This document shows positions 23,297 to 33,372 of a DNA stretch of 64,000 bases, piece by piece (within the stretch, counting starts at the first letter, position 1; the number at the start of each line of letters is the position of its first letter). A program made the position numbers and the translations under genes. The stretch is from Cricetomys ansorgei (taxonomy: Eukaryota; Chordata; Mammalia; Rodentia; Nesomyidae). The notes below the pieces were generated by a model that worked only from the letters and a program-made list of their open reading frames with translations, was not told the DNA's origin and made no database searches. The DNA is taken from positions 5,517,001 to 5,581,000 of the forward strand of contig JAMJFZ010003581.1 of the NCBI GenBank assembly GCA_026225945.1, written 5' to 3'.

Positions 23297-23460
23297 GGTC
23301 AACACTAACAAGTGGAAGAAAATTCTATCCCACAGTGAATTTAAATTCTGAAATACTAGCCCAAAATATTCAAGGAGTACTCAAATTTGCAGATTTCTTT
23401 AATCTTGGAGATGAATTGTTAGACAATCTCAATTTTATTATCATAATACGAGTCACCTAC
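23297..23460 (+). CDS. Candidate internal coding exon of an unrecognised gene
   Basis: A 164-bp segment sits between a long pyrimidine tract ending in 'ttttccttacag' (AG at 23295-23296) and a consensus donor 'gtaagt' at 23461. Only one of the three forward frames is open throughout: two bases complete a split codon, then 54 codons follow, ending on a codon boundary. The predicted peptide starts STLTSGRKFYPTVNL and ends with a run of four Ile then RVTY. It is mixed polar/hydrophobic with no cysteine and no motif I recognise. No partner exon of compatible phase is convincing elsewhere in the window, which fits a gene with long introns. I cannot name the gene. A chance frame between cryptic sites remains possible. 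Confidence 0.55.
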
Positions 23461-24459
23461 GTAAGTTCTTTATGAGTGTTTTCAGAAATTGTTTTTGTAG
23501 CTGAGATCAAGTAACATCGATTCCATTACATAAATTGTGCTGGGAGAACAACGGAGAGTGCTGAAGTGCTGTGTTTCTATGCTCCCCAAGCCAGCCTTTT
23601 AACTCTCAACATGAAATAGTGCTTCCTGATTGACTGATGACTTTTTATTCTTAAAGACTGCAAGAAGTTGGATACATGAATGCCTGGAGAATGGCTTATT
23701 GTTTGAAGGCTGAAATTGTTTTCTAATTTAAAGAACTGGTTAGGGACATGCTATCATCCACTATCACTGGGCAATGCTCCATGAACAGTTAGAGCCAGAG
23801 CTTTGGATAGATGTCAGCTCAGAGAAATCTGTTTTAAAGTGGTAGGTTTGATACGGCAGGCAGAACTGCAGGCATCCCAGACTGTTATCAGGATGCTTCT
23901 GTCTTTTTTCACCTTACATCACCAAACTCAGAGTTCTCATGATGTAGGTTTCCACATTTGTACTTGTCAACATTCTACTTAAAATGTCATTGCATTAAGA
24001 AATGCAATGCAGCATCTCTTAAATATAATAATTCACAGTTTTACTTGTATATAAAAATCGTCCTCAGTAGTTATTTCTGGATTTAGTCTTCCGGGAATCA
24101 ATCACAGAATGCCACCTGTGTATGGTACATTTTTAACACTTCATTCTCCTGCAAAATATAGCTTGTAGGTGGTCTGAACTTCTCTGTAAAAGGCATATGT
24201 GCGTGAAGAGAGAAGTTGATTGTATAGAAAAATCAGTACAATTGCAAAGTGCTGTGGTTACCCAGCTGAGGAGCACACCCATGTTTTTACAGTGCATCGT
24301 CATTATAACAAAAAGATCAAAGTTAAGATTATTGGACTAGCAAGTAAATTTACAATACACTCGTTTAAATTTGAATCTCTACAAGCACAATGAAATTAAG
24401 AATATAAGTATGTGCTAAACAATATGTTGAATATACTTAAACTAAAAATACTATTTGAT
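23461..24459. other. Single-copy-looking stretch, nothing recognised
   Basis: Probably intron if the preceding exon is real. I see no repeat, frame or strong splice acceptor. Confidence 0.4.
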
Positions 24460-24565
24460 CCACACATAGTGACTCATGCCTATAATACCAGCAAGATTAA
24501 GAATGAGGCTGAACAATCTTGAGTTCAAGGCCAGCCTAGACTGTATAAAAGATGCTGTTTCAAAA
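24460..24565 (+). mobile_element. Diverged B1/proto-B1-like SINE
   Basis: 'gtgactcatgcctataatac', 'gagttcaaggccagcctaga' and 'gctgtttcaaaaagg' are the 7SL-derived landmarks of B1, with the middle eroded. Confidence 0.65.
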
Positions 24566-25669
24566 AGGTGCTTGCTTGTATAAAATCATGGTTTGATTGT
24601 CATCTGGCAATCCTATATAAGTGTGATAGTCTAGCTATGAATCAGAAGAAATTCAGTGGCAAGCCTAATGACCACGGTAAGGTTTGTGATCTAGACAAGG
24701 CCTAGTCCATTTGCAGACTCAATCACAATCCCATTTTTGCCCTTTCTTTCAATCAGAATCCTCCACCAAATGATGTGAAATGAGGCATACCTACTAGCAC
24801 TTAGCATGCCAGCCTCAATCCCGAAGATCCTGAAGAAGCCTTCAAACATTAGTCCTTTGAGCAACAATATGAGCACAGTCACACCTGCCGTGGGTCTGTC
24901 AGATGTCAAGCCTATTCTTACTCTGGGGGGGCATGTCGACTGACCTCTGCTCCACTGCTCGCTCACTCAGATACTATCACTATATTCTCAACACCCTCAG
25001 TCATTACCGAAGAATGGCTTTGTCTCATAAATGATTTACTGGGTAGCTTACCCATCCATCCCTATGGCATCAGCTTGCTGACCTTGGACAAAAAACAGAT
25101 CCCCAAATGGCTCAGAAGCGTTGATTTTTCTTTGCTGGACTGTGACTCACAGCCAGCACTGCCAACACCCCCTTCTCATTTCCCTCCCACACACAGGAAT
25201 TCAGGACACTATCTAGAGACCTCAGCGTTACCTGTAAATCCTACATTCTCCTAAAATTCAGCTCCATTTCATCTTATTTGTGACCTAAGGAGAGTCTTCC
25301 CTGCTCAGAGACTTGCTGAATGACACAGTAGGAACTCTGACAATCATCCACAAAAGGCTCTATCTGCCCATTCGCTTGGCAGCATGCCTTCAATTTGTCA
25401 AGCCCTTTCTCCATTAATCCCACTGATCTGGGTTCTGGAGGCAGCCCAGTATGTCCAGTCCTTAGACAAAATTCATGCCTTCTTAAAACCCTTCAAACAG
25501 ACATGCCAAACACAGATTCTATTATGTGTTCAGCAGCAAAATGTGACCAAACTTGAGTCCTACACATCTGAGATCACAGAGCTAATCCATTAACCTATGA
25601 ACACATCACTAAAGGGACTTTAACTCTTTCAGATGCACAGACACCAACGTGTACCTACATGTACATTAA
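24566..25669. other. Unassigned stretch upstream of an ancient L1
   Basis: Less AT-rich than its surroundings, with short open frames on both strands (91 codons minus, 69 codons plus). It could be the 5' region of the ancient L1 that follows, or unrelated single-copy DNA. I recognise no block. Confidence 0.3.
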
Positions 25670-26790
25670 AAAATAAAAACAAGGAAATATGACCCCATCA
25701 ATAGAAATCATGGAGTCTCAGGCAGTAACCTCAAGTAAAAGGATATCAAAAAATCTCCTGATGAAGAATTAAACAAACAATGGTCTATAAGACTCTCTTT
25801 AGAATGAAAGAAGGAAAAAAGATAAATCATTAAATGAAATGCAAAGGAATAGATAAAGTGGGAAGTTTAAGAAATTACAAAGAAGGACCCAACAGAAATC
25901 CTAGAGCTGAAGAATATGATAATGATGTAAGTGCAAAATGAACATAGTGCCTCTACAACAGTTAGACAATGCAGGGGAAGGGACCAGCAAACTTCAAGAC
26001 CTGTTATTTGAAATTAGCCAGTTAGAGGAAGAAAAGACAAAAATGAAAGAGGGTGAAGAAAGGTAGAGACCTGTAAGATACTACGATGTGAACAAATACT
26101 TAAGTTAGAAGATTGAAAAGAACATGAGAGAGGAATAGAAACCTTAAAGAAACAAGGTTTGAAAACATCATTTCAAATCTTAGGCAAGACATCTATGTTA
26201 GTGAATTAGATCAACTTGAAGCAATGAGTACTTTAGTCAAAAGAAGACAATCTGAATATTTTATAACCAAAATGAAGAGATCTAGAGATAGAAAGAGAAT
26301 CTTCCAAAAAGCAGAAGGAGAAAAAAAATGCATGAAAGAGAAAAACCTAATGTGGACTTGTCAGGAGCAGCCTTGCAGGACATGAAAGAGAAGAATGGTA
26401 TCTCAAAATGCTAAGAAAGAAAATCAATCAATCATCTGCCAATATTCAATACTAACCAAAACTATCTTCAGAAAGGAAGGAGAAATAGAATATTCAATCA
26501 TCATTGGAAATGCCTCCTGACAAGGGTCAGGAGAGTTCTTCAGATTAAAACAAAAATATGGTAAGTAACATGAAAATATATTAAACTATACAACTGACTG
26601 GCAGACGTAAGTATATAGTCAAATTCAGAATGTTTTAATAGTAACTGGTGATGTACAAATCAATTTTATATCTAACGTCAAGGTTAAAAAATTATTATTA
26701 TTATTATGTACAATAATTTTGGATAAATAGATAATCCAAATATATTAAACTGTGATACCAACATCATACAATACCAAAATTAAGGAAAAT
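25670..26790 (+). mobile_element. Ancient L1 (or HAL1-like) ORF1 region and ORF1-ORF2 linker
   Basis: 'aacagaaatcctagagctga', 'tttgaaattagccagttaga' and 'gcagccttgcaggacatgaa' follow in the order of mammalian L1 ORF1. The linker 'aagtatatagtcaaattcag' and 'gatgtacaaatcaatttta' follows. Frames are broken by stops and indels, so no ORF1 protein is encoded. Pre-rodent age. Confidence 0.78.
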
Positions 26791-26793
26791 GTA

Positions 26794-26880
26794 GGCTTGA
26801 AGAAATGGCTCAGTGGTTAAGAATGCTTACTGCTTTTGCAGAGGACCCAGATTCAGTTCTCAGAAAATACGTGGTGATAA
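26794..26880 (+). mobile_element. 3'-truncated B2 SINE
   Basis: The head 'ggcttgaagaaatggctcag' and 'tgcagaggacccagattcag' is present. The element stops after about 85 bp and lacks the B2 3' half. Confidence 0.72.
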
Positions 26881-26896
26881 GTGGCAAAGACTTTTG

Positions 26897-26965
26897 ATAA
26901 CCTACTTTCATCAACGGACAGATCACCTAGATAAAAAGCAAATACAGAATATTGCATCTGAAATG
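26897..26965 (+). mobile_element. Ancient L1 ORF2 endonuclease-region fragment, left piece
   Basis: 'aacctactttcatcaacgga' followed by 'cagatcacctagataaaaag' matches old L1 ORF2 endonuclease-domain coding sequence. It continues after the insert at 27850. Confidence 0.55.
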
Positions 26966-26989
26966 GTGTCTTACTTAAAATCCAAATAC

Positions 26990-27849
26990 ACCAAGTAATT
27001 GCAAGGTAAAGAGTTTAATGACGGCCAGGCCACTCTGCTCTGGAAAGAGTGTGAACCCGTGAAAGCACTTGGTTCTCTTCTATACAAACTTTGTTGTTGA
27101 GCAAGCAGAAAAAGTGAAAACCAATGAGAATGCAGTTAACGAAGCCATATAATAAAGATTAAATATTAACGGTTTATTGGACACAGGAATCTAGACGGAA
27201 TGTGGTTAAATCATCAGGGACTTGAGACAGATGTTATCTCCTTCTGTTGCCCTCTCAGAACTAATATTTGGACATTGGAACAGCATTGTGAACATCATTC
27301 CTGGTATCTCTTTCTTTGTTTAGGTTTATCGATTATTAGAAAAAATTTTTTGTATTGTGAGATGCAGCAGTTTGTAGGATTAAGACCTACATTCCAACCT
27401 TTTGCTGCTTATAAATGAAATAAGGAGTCTTCCTACCGATATGGTGGCTTCATTGTTGGGGACCCCAAAAGGTTGGAATGTGGGCCAAAGGCAGGAAAAG
27501 CAAGCTGCTCCACTAGATTTCCATGCCCTGTGAGACCAACAGGGAGTACAGAAGTGCAGGCTATTTTGGAGCAAGCTATGGCTGGAGTACTTGGAGCCAG
27601 GCTCTTTGAAGTTGTCAGAGATACAGATTCCTGGAGTTGGCAGCTTCTGGAGTACTCTACCGTTTTGTGGCAAACACAGTTCGAAAGGAACTGTAGAGAT
27701 ACGCAAATCGTGAGTTATGGATGGGTTCATAGAGGGAAAACAGGTGGGCCTTTAACCAAAGTTACAGGAAAATCTAGTTATATAAAAGAGAAGTTACCCA
27801 GTTAGAGGAAGCGGGTTACAAGTAAGTCTTATAGGCACAAAAATGGAGC
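26990..27849. other. About 850-bp unidentified insert in ancient L1
   Basis: This separates two halves of an L1 endonuclease region, so it is an insertion or an insertion cluster. It contains a 16-bp perfect inverted repeat (27389-27404 and 27466-27481) and overlapping open frames of 110 codons (plus, 27473-27805) and 116 codons (minus, 27730-27380). No domain is recognised. An LTR or ERV fragment is the most likely identity, inferred from size and context only. Confidence 0.4.
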
Positions 27850-27985
27850 CAGGCTATTCCATTATCCATCAACTAGAGAATACAAGCTTTTCTCAGGTAC
27901 AGGTAGGGTAATCTCCAAGACAGACTATAACACAAAACAAAACAAAATTTATGAAACCATATACATATCTTTTTAACCATATTGC
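27850..27985 (+). mobile_element. Ancient L1 ORF2 endonuclease-region fragment, right piece
   Basis: 'agaatacaagcttttctcag', 'ggtaatctccaagacagact' and 'tattgctatgaaat' continue the L1 ORF2 order from 26965. Confidence 0.6.
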
Positions 27986-28059
27986 TATGAAATAATTCCT
28001 TATGCTCCAAGATTCATGCTTTTAAATTTTCCTTCCTATTTAAAAAGCTCCTTCGTCAT

Positions 28060-28560
28060 TGTACTTAAATATTCTGGCAACATATACTCTTAGCTTTTCT
28101 TTTCCTGGGGCTATCTTTCTTACTTTTATCCTGGAAGACCATATTAATGGTCTTCAAATTCTTCAGTCCACTAGAATTTTCAGTTGATTGTTCCTTCTCA
28201 CTCCCGAGAAACAGTGCTTCCTCTGTACATTGTGGTCTGTGATGAAAGAACTGCTGTCATTCAAATTCCAATTATTTCCCCTCTTTAGGAGAGGTCCTGG
28301 TTTCTTTCTCACTCCTCTCAAGATTTTCTTGGCACTTAACCAGAAGTTTGTGAATTTGGTTTTTATTAATCTCATTTTAGTTCACTGAATTTCTTCTATC
28401 TGTAAGATTACATAGATTTTTTTTTTTCAAATTTGATATATACTCTAACTATTGTTTCGTGGAATATATTGTCGTCTCCACTCTTTCTTTCCTCCTTTGG
28501 GATTCTCCTGACACAAATATTAGATCAGAATATTTAAATCATATGACAATTACTACCTTG
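28060..28560 (-). mobile_element. Possible ancient L1 5' region, minus strand
   Basis: 'gttcactgaatttcttctat' and 'ctttgggattctcctgacac' resemble the complement of old L1 5'-end sequence. The match is weak. Confidence 0.35.
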
Positions 28561-28659
28561 ATCTTATAAACCTTGTAGGCGATACAGATTGGCAAAGAAT
28601 ATGAAAATGAGTGAGTATATGAAAAAAGGAAATATCAATGATAGTTACGATATTTCTTC

Positions 28660-29203
28660 TGTAGGGTGTATAGCAGTACACTACAATCTTTTACCCTCTA
28701 CTTGGCTAAAGAGAAAGGAAAGATAGAAAGAAATCTTCACTGCTTTTGCAAGCAATCTAGATATAGAATGAGAGAAAGGTAGAAATCTTCACAGCCTCTT
28801 TTTAGGCTGTCCTAAGCTTGAAGAAGACTAGCTGACAGTGAGTCAGACTAGCCTCTCAGCTCAAGGTCTATAAACTCAATCTCTACAACCTCTGTTCTTT
28901 TAGGAATTACCACAGTAACAAACCACTAACCAATACCCATTCCAACTCTCAGGGCTTCAGACTTTTTATATCCTAAGCCAAAAGTTCCCATAAAACCATG
29001 TGCACCAAATCCCAAACATAATCTACAGGTGCCAGAACAGCTGCACTCAACCAAATCATAGCCACCTGCATCAAGCATTCTAAACCCAACTCATGAGAAA
29101 CTATACCACAGCTGGGGTGGGAACGCAAACCTAATCCAAATGCCGCTTTGCATTTTTACGGAAAGCAAAAATAACGAAAACTTCTTCCAAGTGTTCCTCT
29201 ACA
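28660..29203 (-). mobile_element. Solo LTR, copy 1 of a repeated LTR
   Basis: Shares about 500 bp of colinear sequence with 42503-42995, for example 'aggctgtcctaagct', 'ccaaatcatagccacctgca' and 'actataccacagctggggtg'. The LTR sense is the minus strand, judged from copy 2. The right edge is '…cctctaca' at 29203. The left edge is 28660 or 28667. Only 'aggg' matches on both flanks, so the target-site duplication is uncertain here. Confidence 0.7.
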
Positions 29204-30061
29204 AGGGTGAGAGTCTTTGTCTTTACCCTAATAATAAGTTACCAGGTTATACCTAGTTATAAGTCACTGCCTCTGGAAATATGTATACTCTAAATGTTCA
29301 CAGTCAACTAAATAACATGAACTCAAGTAGCACACATCACTTCATGATCTGCTCTTCTTGCAGAGTTTGGAATCATGAAGATTTTGAACTGCTTTTCTAC
29401 TAGAAATCACAATCATGTTTAATTCTTTAACCTTGGAAGAGAAAATGCAACAAGACTGCCTCCTTTTGGAATGAATTCACCATCTCTTTTCCCTGCAACA
29501 ATACTAACTTCTTCAAGTCTGTCTGGAGGAATTAATTGCACATTTCTATGGACTGATTTTGTCAGATTTCAAGCCTTGCTGCTGCTTCCAACAGTGAGCA
29601 GCTGACTAGAATATTTTCTTCCCGACACGCTGACTACGGCTCTTGACATCTGCTATGCTACTGTGTTCCTGCCAGAAGTGTAAACTGAAGGGCAAAGCTG
29701 TTTTTTTTTTCCCCTTTTAATTTCCCTGCTTTTTATGCAATACTTTAAACATGAAACAACAGCGAAAAGAGTGTACAATCTCTGTACAGAATCCTCACTG
29801 GCGTTTATAGTTAAATGTGAATAACTTAATACATTTAGCTCCTAGAATACATGGAAAGTGTGGTGCATGGGTTATAAAAGGCTAGTTTAGTCTTCTTATA
29901 AACAAAAGCTTCAGGCTCTTGGCAAACATCTTTCACATAAAAAGTTGGTAATCTAATTATTATCACTCGTGTATGTCATGAAATCATATCATAAACATAG
30001 TTTCTGACATCAGGCTCAATATATAGTTCTTTCATCATCACACTCATAACACAGACGCTGT
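29204..30061. other. Single-copy-looking stretch, possible conserved block 29560-29830
   Basis: No repeat recognised. 29560-29830 contains a less AT-rich core with several CpGs ('cccgacacgctgactacggc') next to a T/C tract. Nothing more can be claimed. Confidence 0.35.
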
Positions 30062-30405
30062 CCTAGTTTGGTTTCTGTTGCTGTGATGAAACACAACTTG
30101 GAGGAAGAAGAGTTTATCTGACTTACATGTCCATGTACATCACGGAGGGAAAACAAGGCAAGAACTCAAAGCAGGAACTTAAAACAGAGATCATGGGGAA
30201 ATGTCGCTTAATGACCTGCTTACCTTCTTTACATATACAGTCCTAAGTCCACGTGTCTAGATTACCACTCATGATGGGATGGGCCCTGACACACCAATTA
30301 TTAATCAAGAAATTTCTCTATAGTCCAAACTGGATACAGTCAATTGCTCAACTGAGATTTCCTCTTCCCAGGTAACTCTAGTTTGGGTCAAGTTTATAAA
30401 AAAAT
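30062..30405 (-). mobile_element. Rodent LTR-like repeat, family Y
   Basis: 'tttctgttgctgtgatgaaa', 'gatgggatgggccctgacac' and 'gtaactctagtttgggtcaa' are family Y landmarks in order. The family's sense strand, judged from other copies, is minus here. Confidence 0.65.
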
Positions 30406-30411
30406 TTTTTT

Positions 30412-30606
30412 GCCAGGCAGTAGTGGCACATGACTTTTATCCCAGCACTCAGGAGGTAGAGGCAGGCTGATCTCTGTGAGTTCAAGGCTAGTCTGCTCTA
30501 CAGAGTGAGTTCCACTACAGAGTGGAATTCCAGGACACAGTGAGGTCCAGGACAGCCAGAGTTACAATACAGAAACCCTGCCTCTAAAAACTAACAAACA
30601 AAAAAA
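30412..30606 (+). mobile_element. B1 SINE with internal triplication
   Basis: Clear B1 from 'gccaggcagtagtggcacat' through 'tcccagcactcaggaggtag' to 'aaaccctgcctctaaaaact'. A 17-18 bp internal unit is present three times (30498-30549), making it longer than a standard B1. The tail is A-rich. Confidence 0.92.
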
Positions 30607-30617
30607 GTTTTTTTTAT

Positions 30618-30655
30618 TTCTTTCTATCATTCATCTATCTGTATCTGTCTGTCTG

Positions 30656-30702
<47 letters not shown>

Positions 30703-30737
30703 ATATCTATCATCTCTATCATCATCATCATCATCAC
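30618..30737. repeat. (TATC)n and (ATC)n microsatellite
   Basis: An imperfect pyrimidine-rich start leads into about 11 perfect ATCT units (to about 30702), then an ATC trinucleotide run. It lies at the A-rich tail of the B1. Confidence 0.95.
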
Positions 30738-30739
30738 TA

Positions 30740-31290
30740 GGTATGGGGCTGTCCTAGAGCTAAAGAGGGGGTTGAAGTGTGCTTGGAACCCCAGAACTCC
30801 AACTCTGAGAGCAGAAGGTATTTGGATGGTTCCCCACCCCCAGCTCTGACAAACTGCAGCTACACCACCTATTTTCACAGGAAGGCACCCACTCCTCAAG
30901 GGTATGCGACTTGATGAATGTTTTCCTGGTGCTGCAGCTCCAGGGCCTGGACTTCTTTCTCCGTATATGACCCTATAAGGTCTCTCACTCTCGTCCCTGT
31001 GAAAATACCTAGGTCTAGGTTATGAGCCCTCCGTATGCAAATGGGGCTGTCATACCTGAGCACCCTAACCAATGGTCCTTCCCTCAAGTCCCTGGCTGCC
31101 AGAGACCCTTCCCCTCTATATATGTGACTCATTTCCTCAGTAAACCAAGTTACACCCTTTGCCATGGCTCCTGGGAATTCTGTACTTCCTGCAGACTTTC
31201 AGAGCCTCTGATTATAGACCTACCTGGATGAGTAGACCCATGCTTTATGCTTCCCTCCCCAGAGCTGTGCCACTGCTTAGCTACTTCCTG
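30740..31290 (+). mobile_element. Probable LTR
   Basis: Promoter-like order: a CCAAT motif in 'aaccaatggtccttccctca' near 31068, then a TATATA box in 'ctctatatatgtga' near 31114. It is GC-richer than its flanks. No clear AATAAA or terminal TG/CA could be fixed, so identity is tentative. Confidence 0.4.
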
Positions 31291-31299
31291 GGGATGAGA

Positions 31300-31440
31300 G
31301 CAGACATGAAGATATCCTACAACCAGGCAAATCGCTTGACTTCTTTGAGCCTTAATGTCATCTTAAGGATACAGAATGTCAATGTTGACTTAACAGAGTA
31401 TTGGAATTCACACATGTTTATAAATTTACTAAATTATTAA
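31300..31440 (-). mobile_element. MIR SINE, minus strand
   Basis: 'gcaaatcgcttgacttcttt' and 'gagccttaatgtcatcttaa' match the complement of the MIR core (…cttaacctctctgagcctcagtttc…). Diverged. Confidence 0.65.
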
Positions 31441-33169
31441 GTGTGTATAGCTGCACGAAAGACTGATCAGTGCCTTAGAGAAGCTCCAGTTGTGAAACAC
31501 AGTAAAATACGAATGAATTAGAGTTAATGATCATTTGCATCAATAAGAAAGATTTAATTAATTTATATTAATTTATTAAATATAATATAATTAAATGAAC
31601 ATTTTAATAAGTCTATTTCGCAATTAGAAATAATTCTATATCCAAGGTAGAGCAAAGAAAATACGGAAAGAACTCTTCTTATACATTTGAGTTAATTAGA
31701 TTTAGGCAGAATAAAAGATGAACTTCATTATAATCTTCTCAATACATTTGTTTTCAATGAGAACTTCTAGAGAGCAATTGGAAATATGTGGCTGTTTAAA
31801 TCTGAAATGTCATGGGGAGAGTATAATATCCTTATATCTTTTGTAACAGACACCACAATTTTTGTCCATGTAGCATGCTGGTTCCCAAAGAACTTTTGCT
31901 TCCCAGGGACTATTTTTCAATACACAAAGACACTGGATTGTAATCACAGGGAAATTTCTACTAGCATCAAGAGGTTGGGATACTAGGCTAGGGATACTGT
32001 TAACATTTGCAATGTAATTGAGAGCTCAGCAAAAGTATTCAAAGCCCAGGATGCATACAGTTGGTGAATAGTATACTTGCTTATTGTGTAGTTGCTGGGT
32101 TTAATCTTCATTAACACAAGGAAAATGAAAAGAACCCAGACCACAGTGTCATAGGGCTAAGATACGCATAATATCATAGATTTACGGTTGGTCCTGAGTA
32201 GGGCTTTAGAAGACAATGAGTCCATAGGGACATTATACCTTTTCATAAGGCTATAGCCCCTATATCATCTTGGATATTGTCTGCTACAATCAACTAAGGA
32301 CCAGAGCCCACTTACCATATGGTCTCGTTTCAACCATTATCCACATGACTCACAGGTTCTGTGTCCAGGGATCCAACCAAATACTGAACATTTTTTTAAA
32401 CATATTTTTATCTGTATTAAAATGTTCAGACAGTTTCTCATGATTATTTTCTAAACAGTGCATCATTATAATTACATAAATGCCATTTACACTGTACTGG
32501 AAATTACAAAAAGTCTAGAGATATTTAAGCTACACAGAGGAGTAAACGTAGCTAATATATGAGTATTATGTCATTTTTAATGAGGGACTTTCAGAGACCT
32601 TAATGATCTGGAGATCATAGATCTGGAGAAGTAATTGTCTTCAATTATTTTTGGAAGAAAACTGGTTAGGATATTATAACTTACTGAAACACGGAAGAAT
32701 CTTATTAGTATTTTGTGACACGGACTGATCTAAATATACCTACAATTACAGTTCAGACATTGTATTTTTCTGTTCCTTTATATGAAACTTTTGTTGCTGA
32801 ATAATTCTTTATTATTGTCCATGAAATGGTGTTTTTACTTCTACTGGGTTATATTTACATAATACAATTTGTATTGACTAATACTTCATTTTTTAAAAAT
32901 AATGCTTTTGGTGATATGGCAGCAATATGGACTTCGTTTTGGAATTTTGTTCTCATTTATTATCATCTTGCAAATAAAATACTGCTACAAGGGGTGTGGT
33001 TAGGGATGGATGAATTGTAGGTTTATTTGAGGCTTGATGCGATCCATTGACACATTTGTTATTTCCTTCAATTATGGAAAAGATTTCAATGAGATCACTC
33101 TCAACATTCCTCATGTGTCTGTGGGTTTCTGTCTCAGGATGCTGTGGGAGATCTACCTAGTTGGGTGGC
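31441..33169. other. AT-rich single-copy-looking stretch; possible ID-like fragment 32040-32130
   Basis: 'agtatacttgcttattgtgt' and 'gctgggtttaatcttcatta' weakly recall an ID-like SINE. I see nothing else in the stretch. Confidence 0.35.
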
Positions 33170-33372
33170 AGTGTCCTCCGACTGGAATCCTGGAATATAC
33201 AAAGGAAGCAATGGAGCTGAGAGGCCAGGGCTCTTTGCTTCCAGCTGTGACCTGCTGCTTCCAAATCCTGTTTCAGTTTCCCACCATGGATTGTGAGCTA
33301 AAATAATCTCTCCCTTCCTGGAGCTGCTTTTGTCATAGGACTTTATCACAGCAACAGGAAGGAAGCTACAAC
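33170..33372 (+). mobile_element. Rodent LTR-like repeat, family Y, 3' part, plus strand
   Basis: 'cccaccatggattgtgagct' leads into an AATAATCTC tract and then 'tttatcacagcaacaggaag'. This is the reverse complement of the start of the minus-oriented copies. The AATAAA-like motif near the end fits an LTR-like 3' half. Overlapping frames of 90 and 71 codons are incidental. Confidence 0.6.

Noticed and set aside
25670..26790. Intact L1 ORF1 gene
   Set aside because: Recognisable order but many stops and indels. No continuous frame of useful length, so a fossil only.
27473..27805. 110-codon frame as a real gene
   Set aside because: An overlapping antisense frame of similar length, no recognisable domain and a location inside a transposed insert argue for chance. 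Kept only as an observation.
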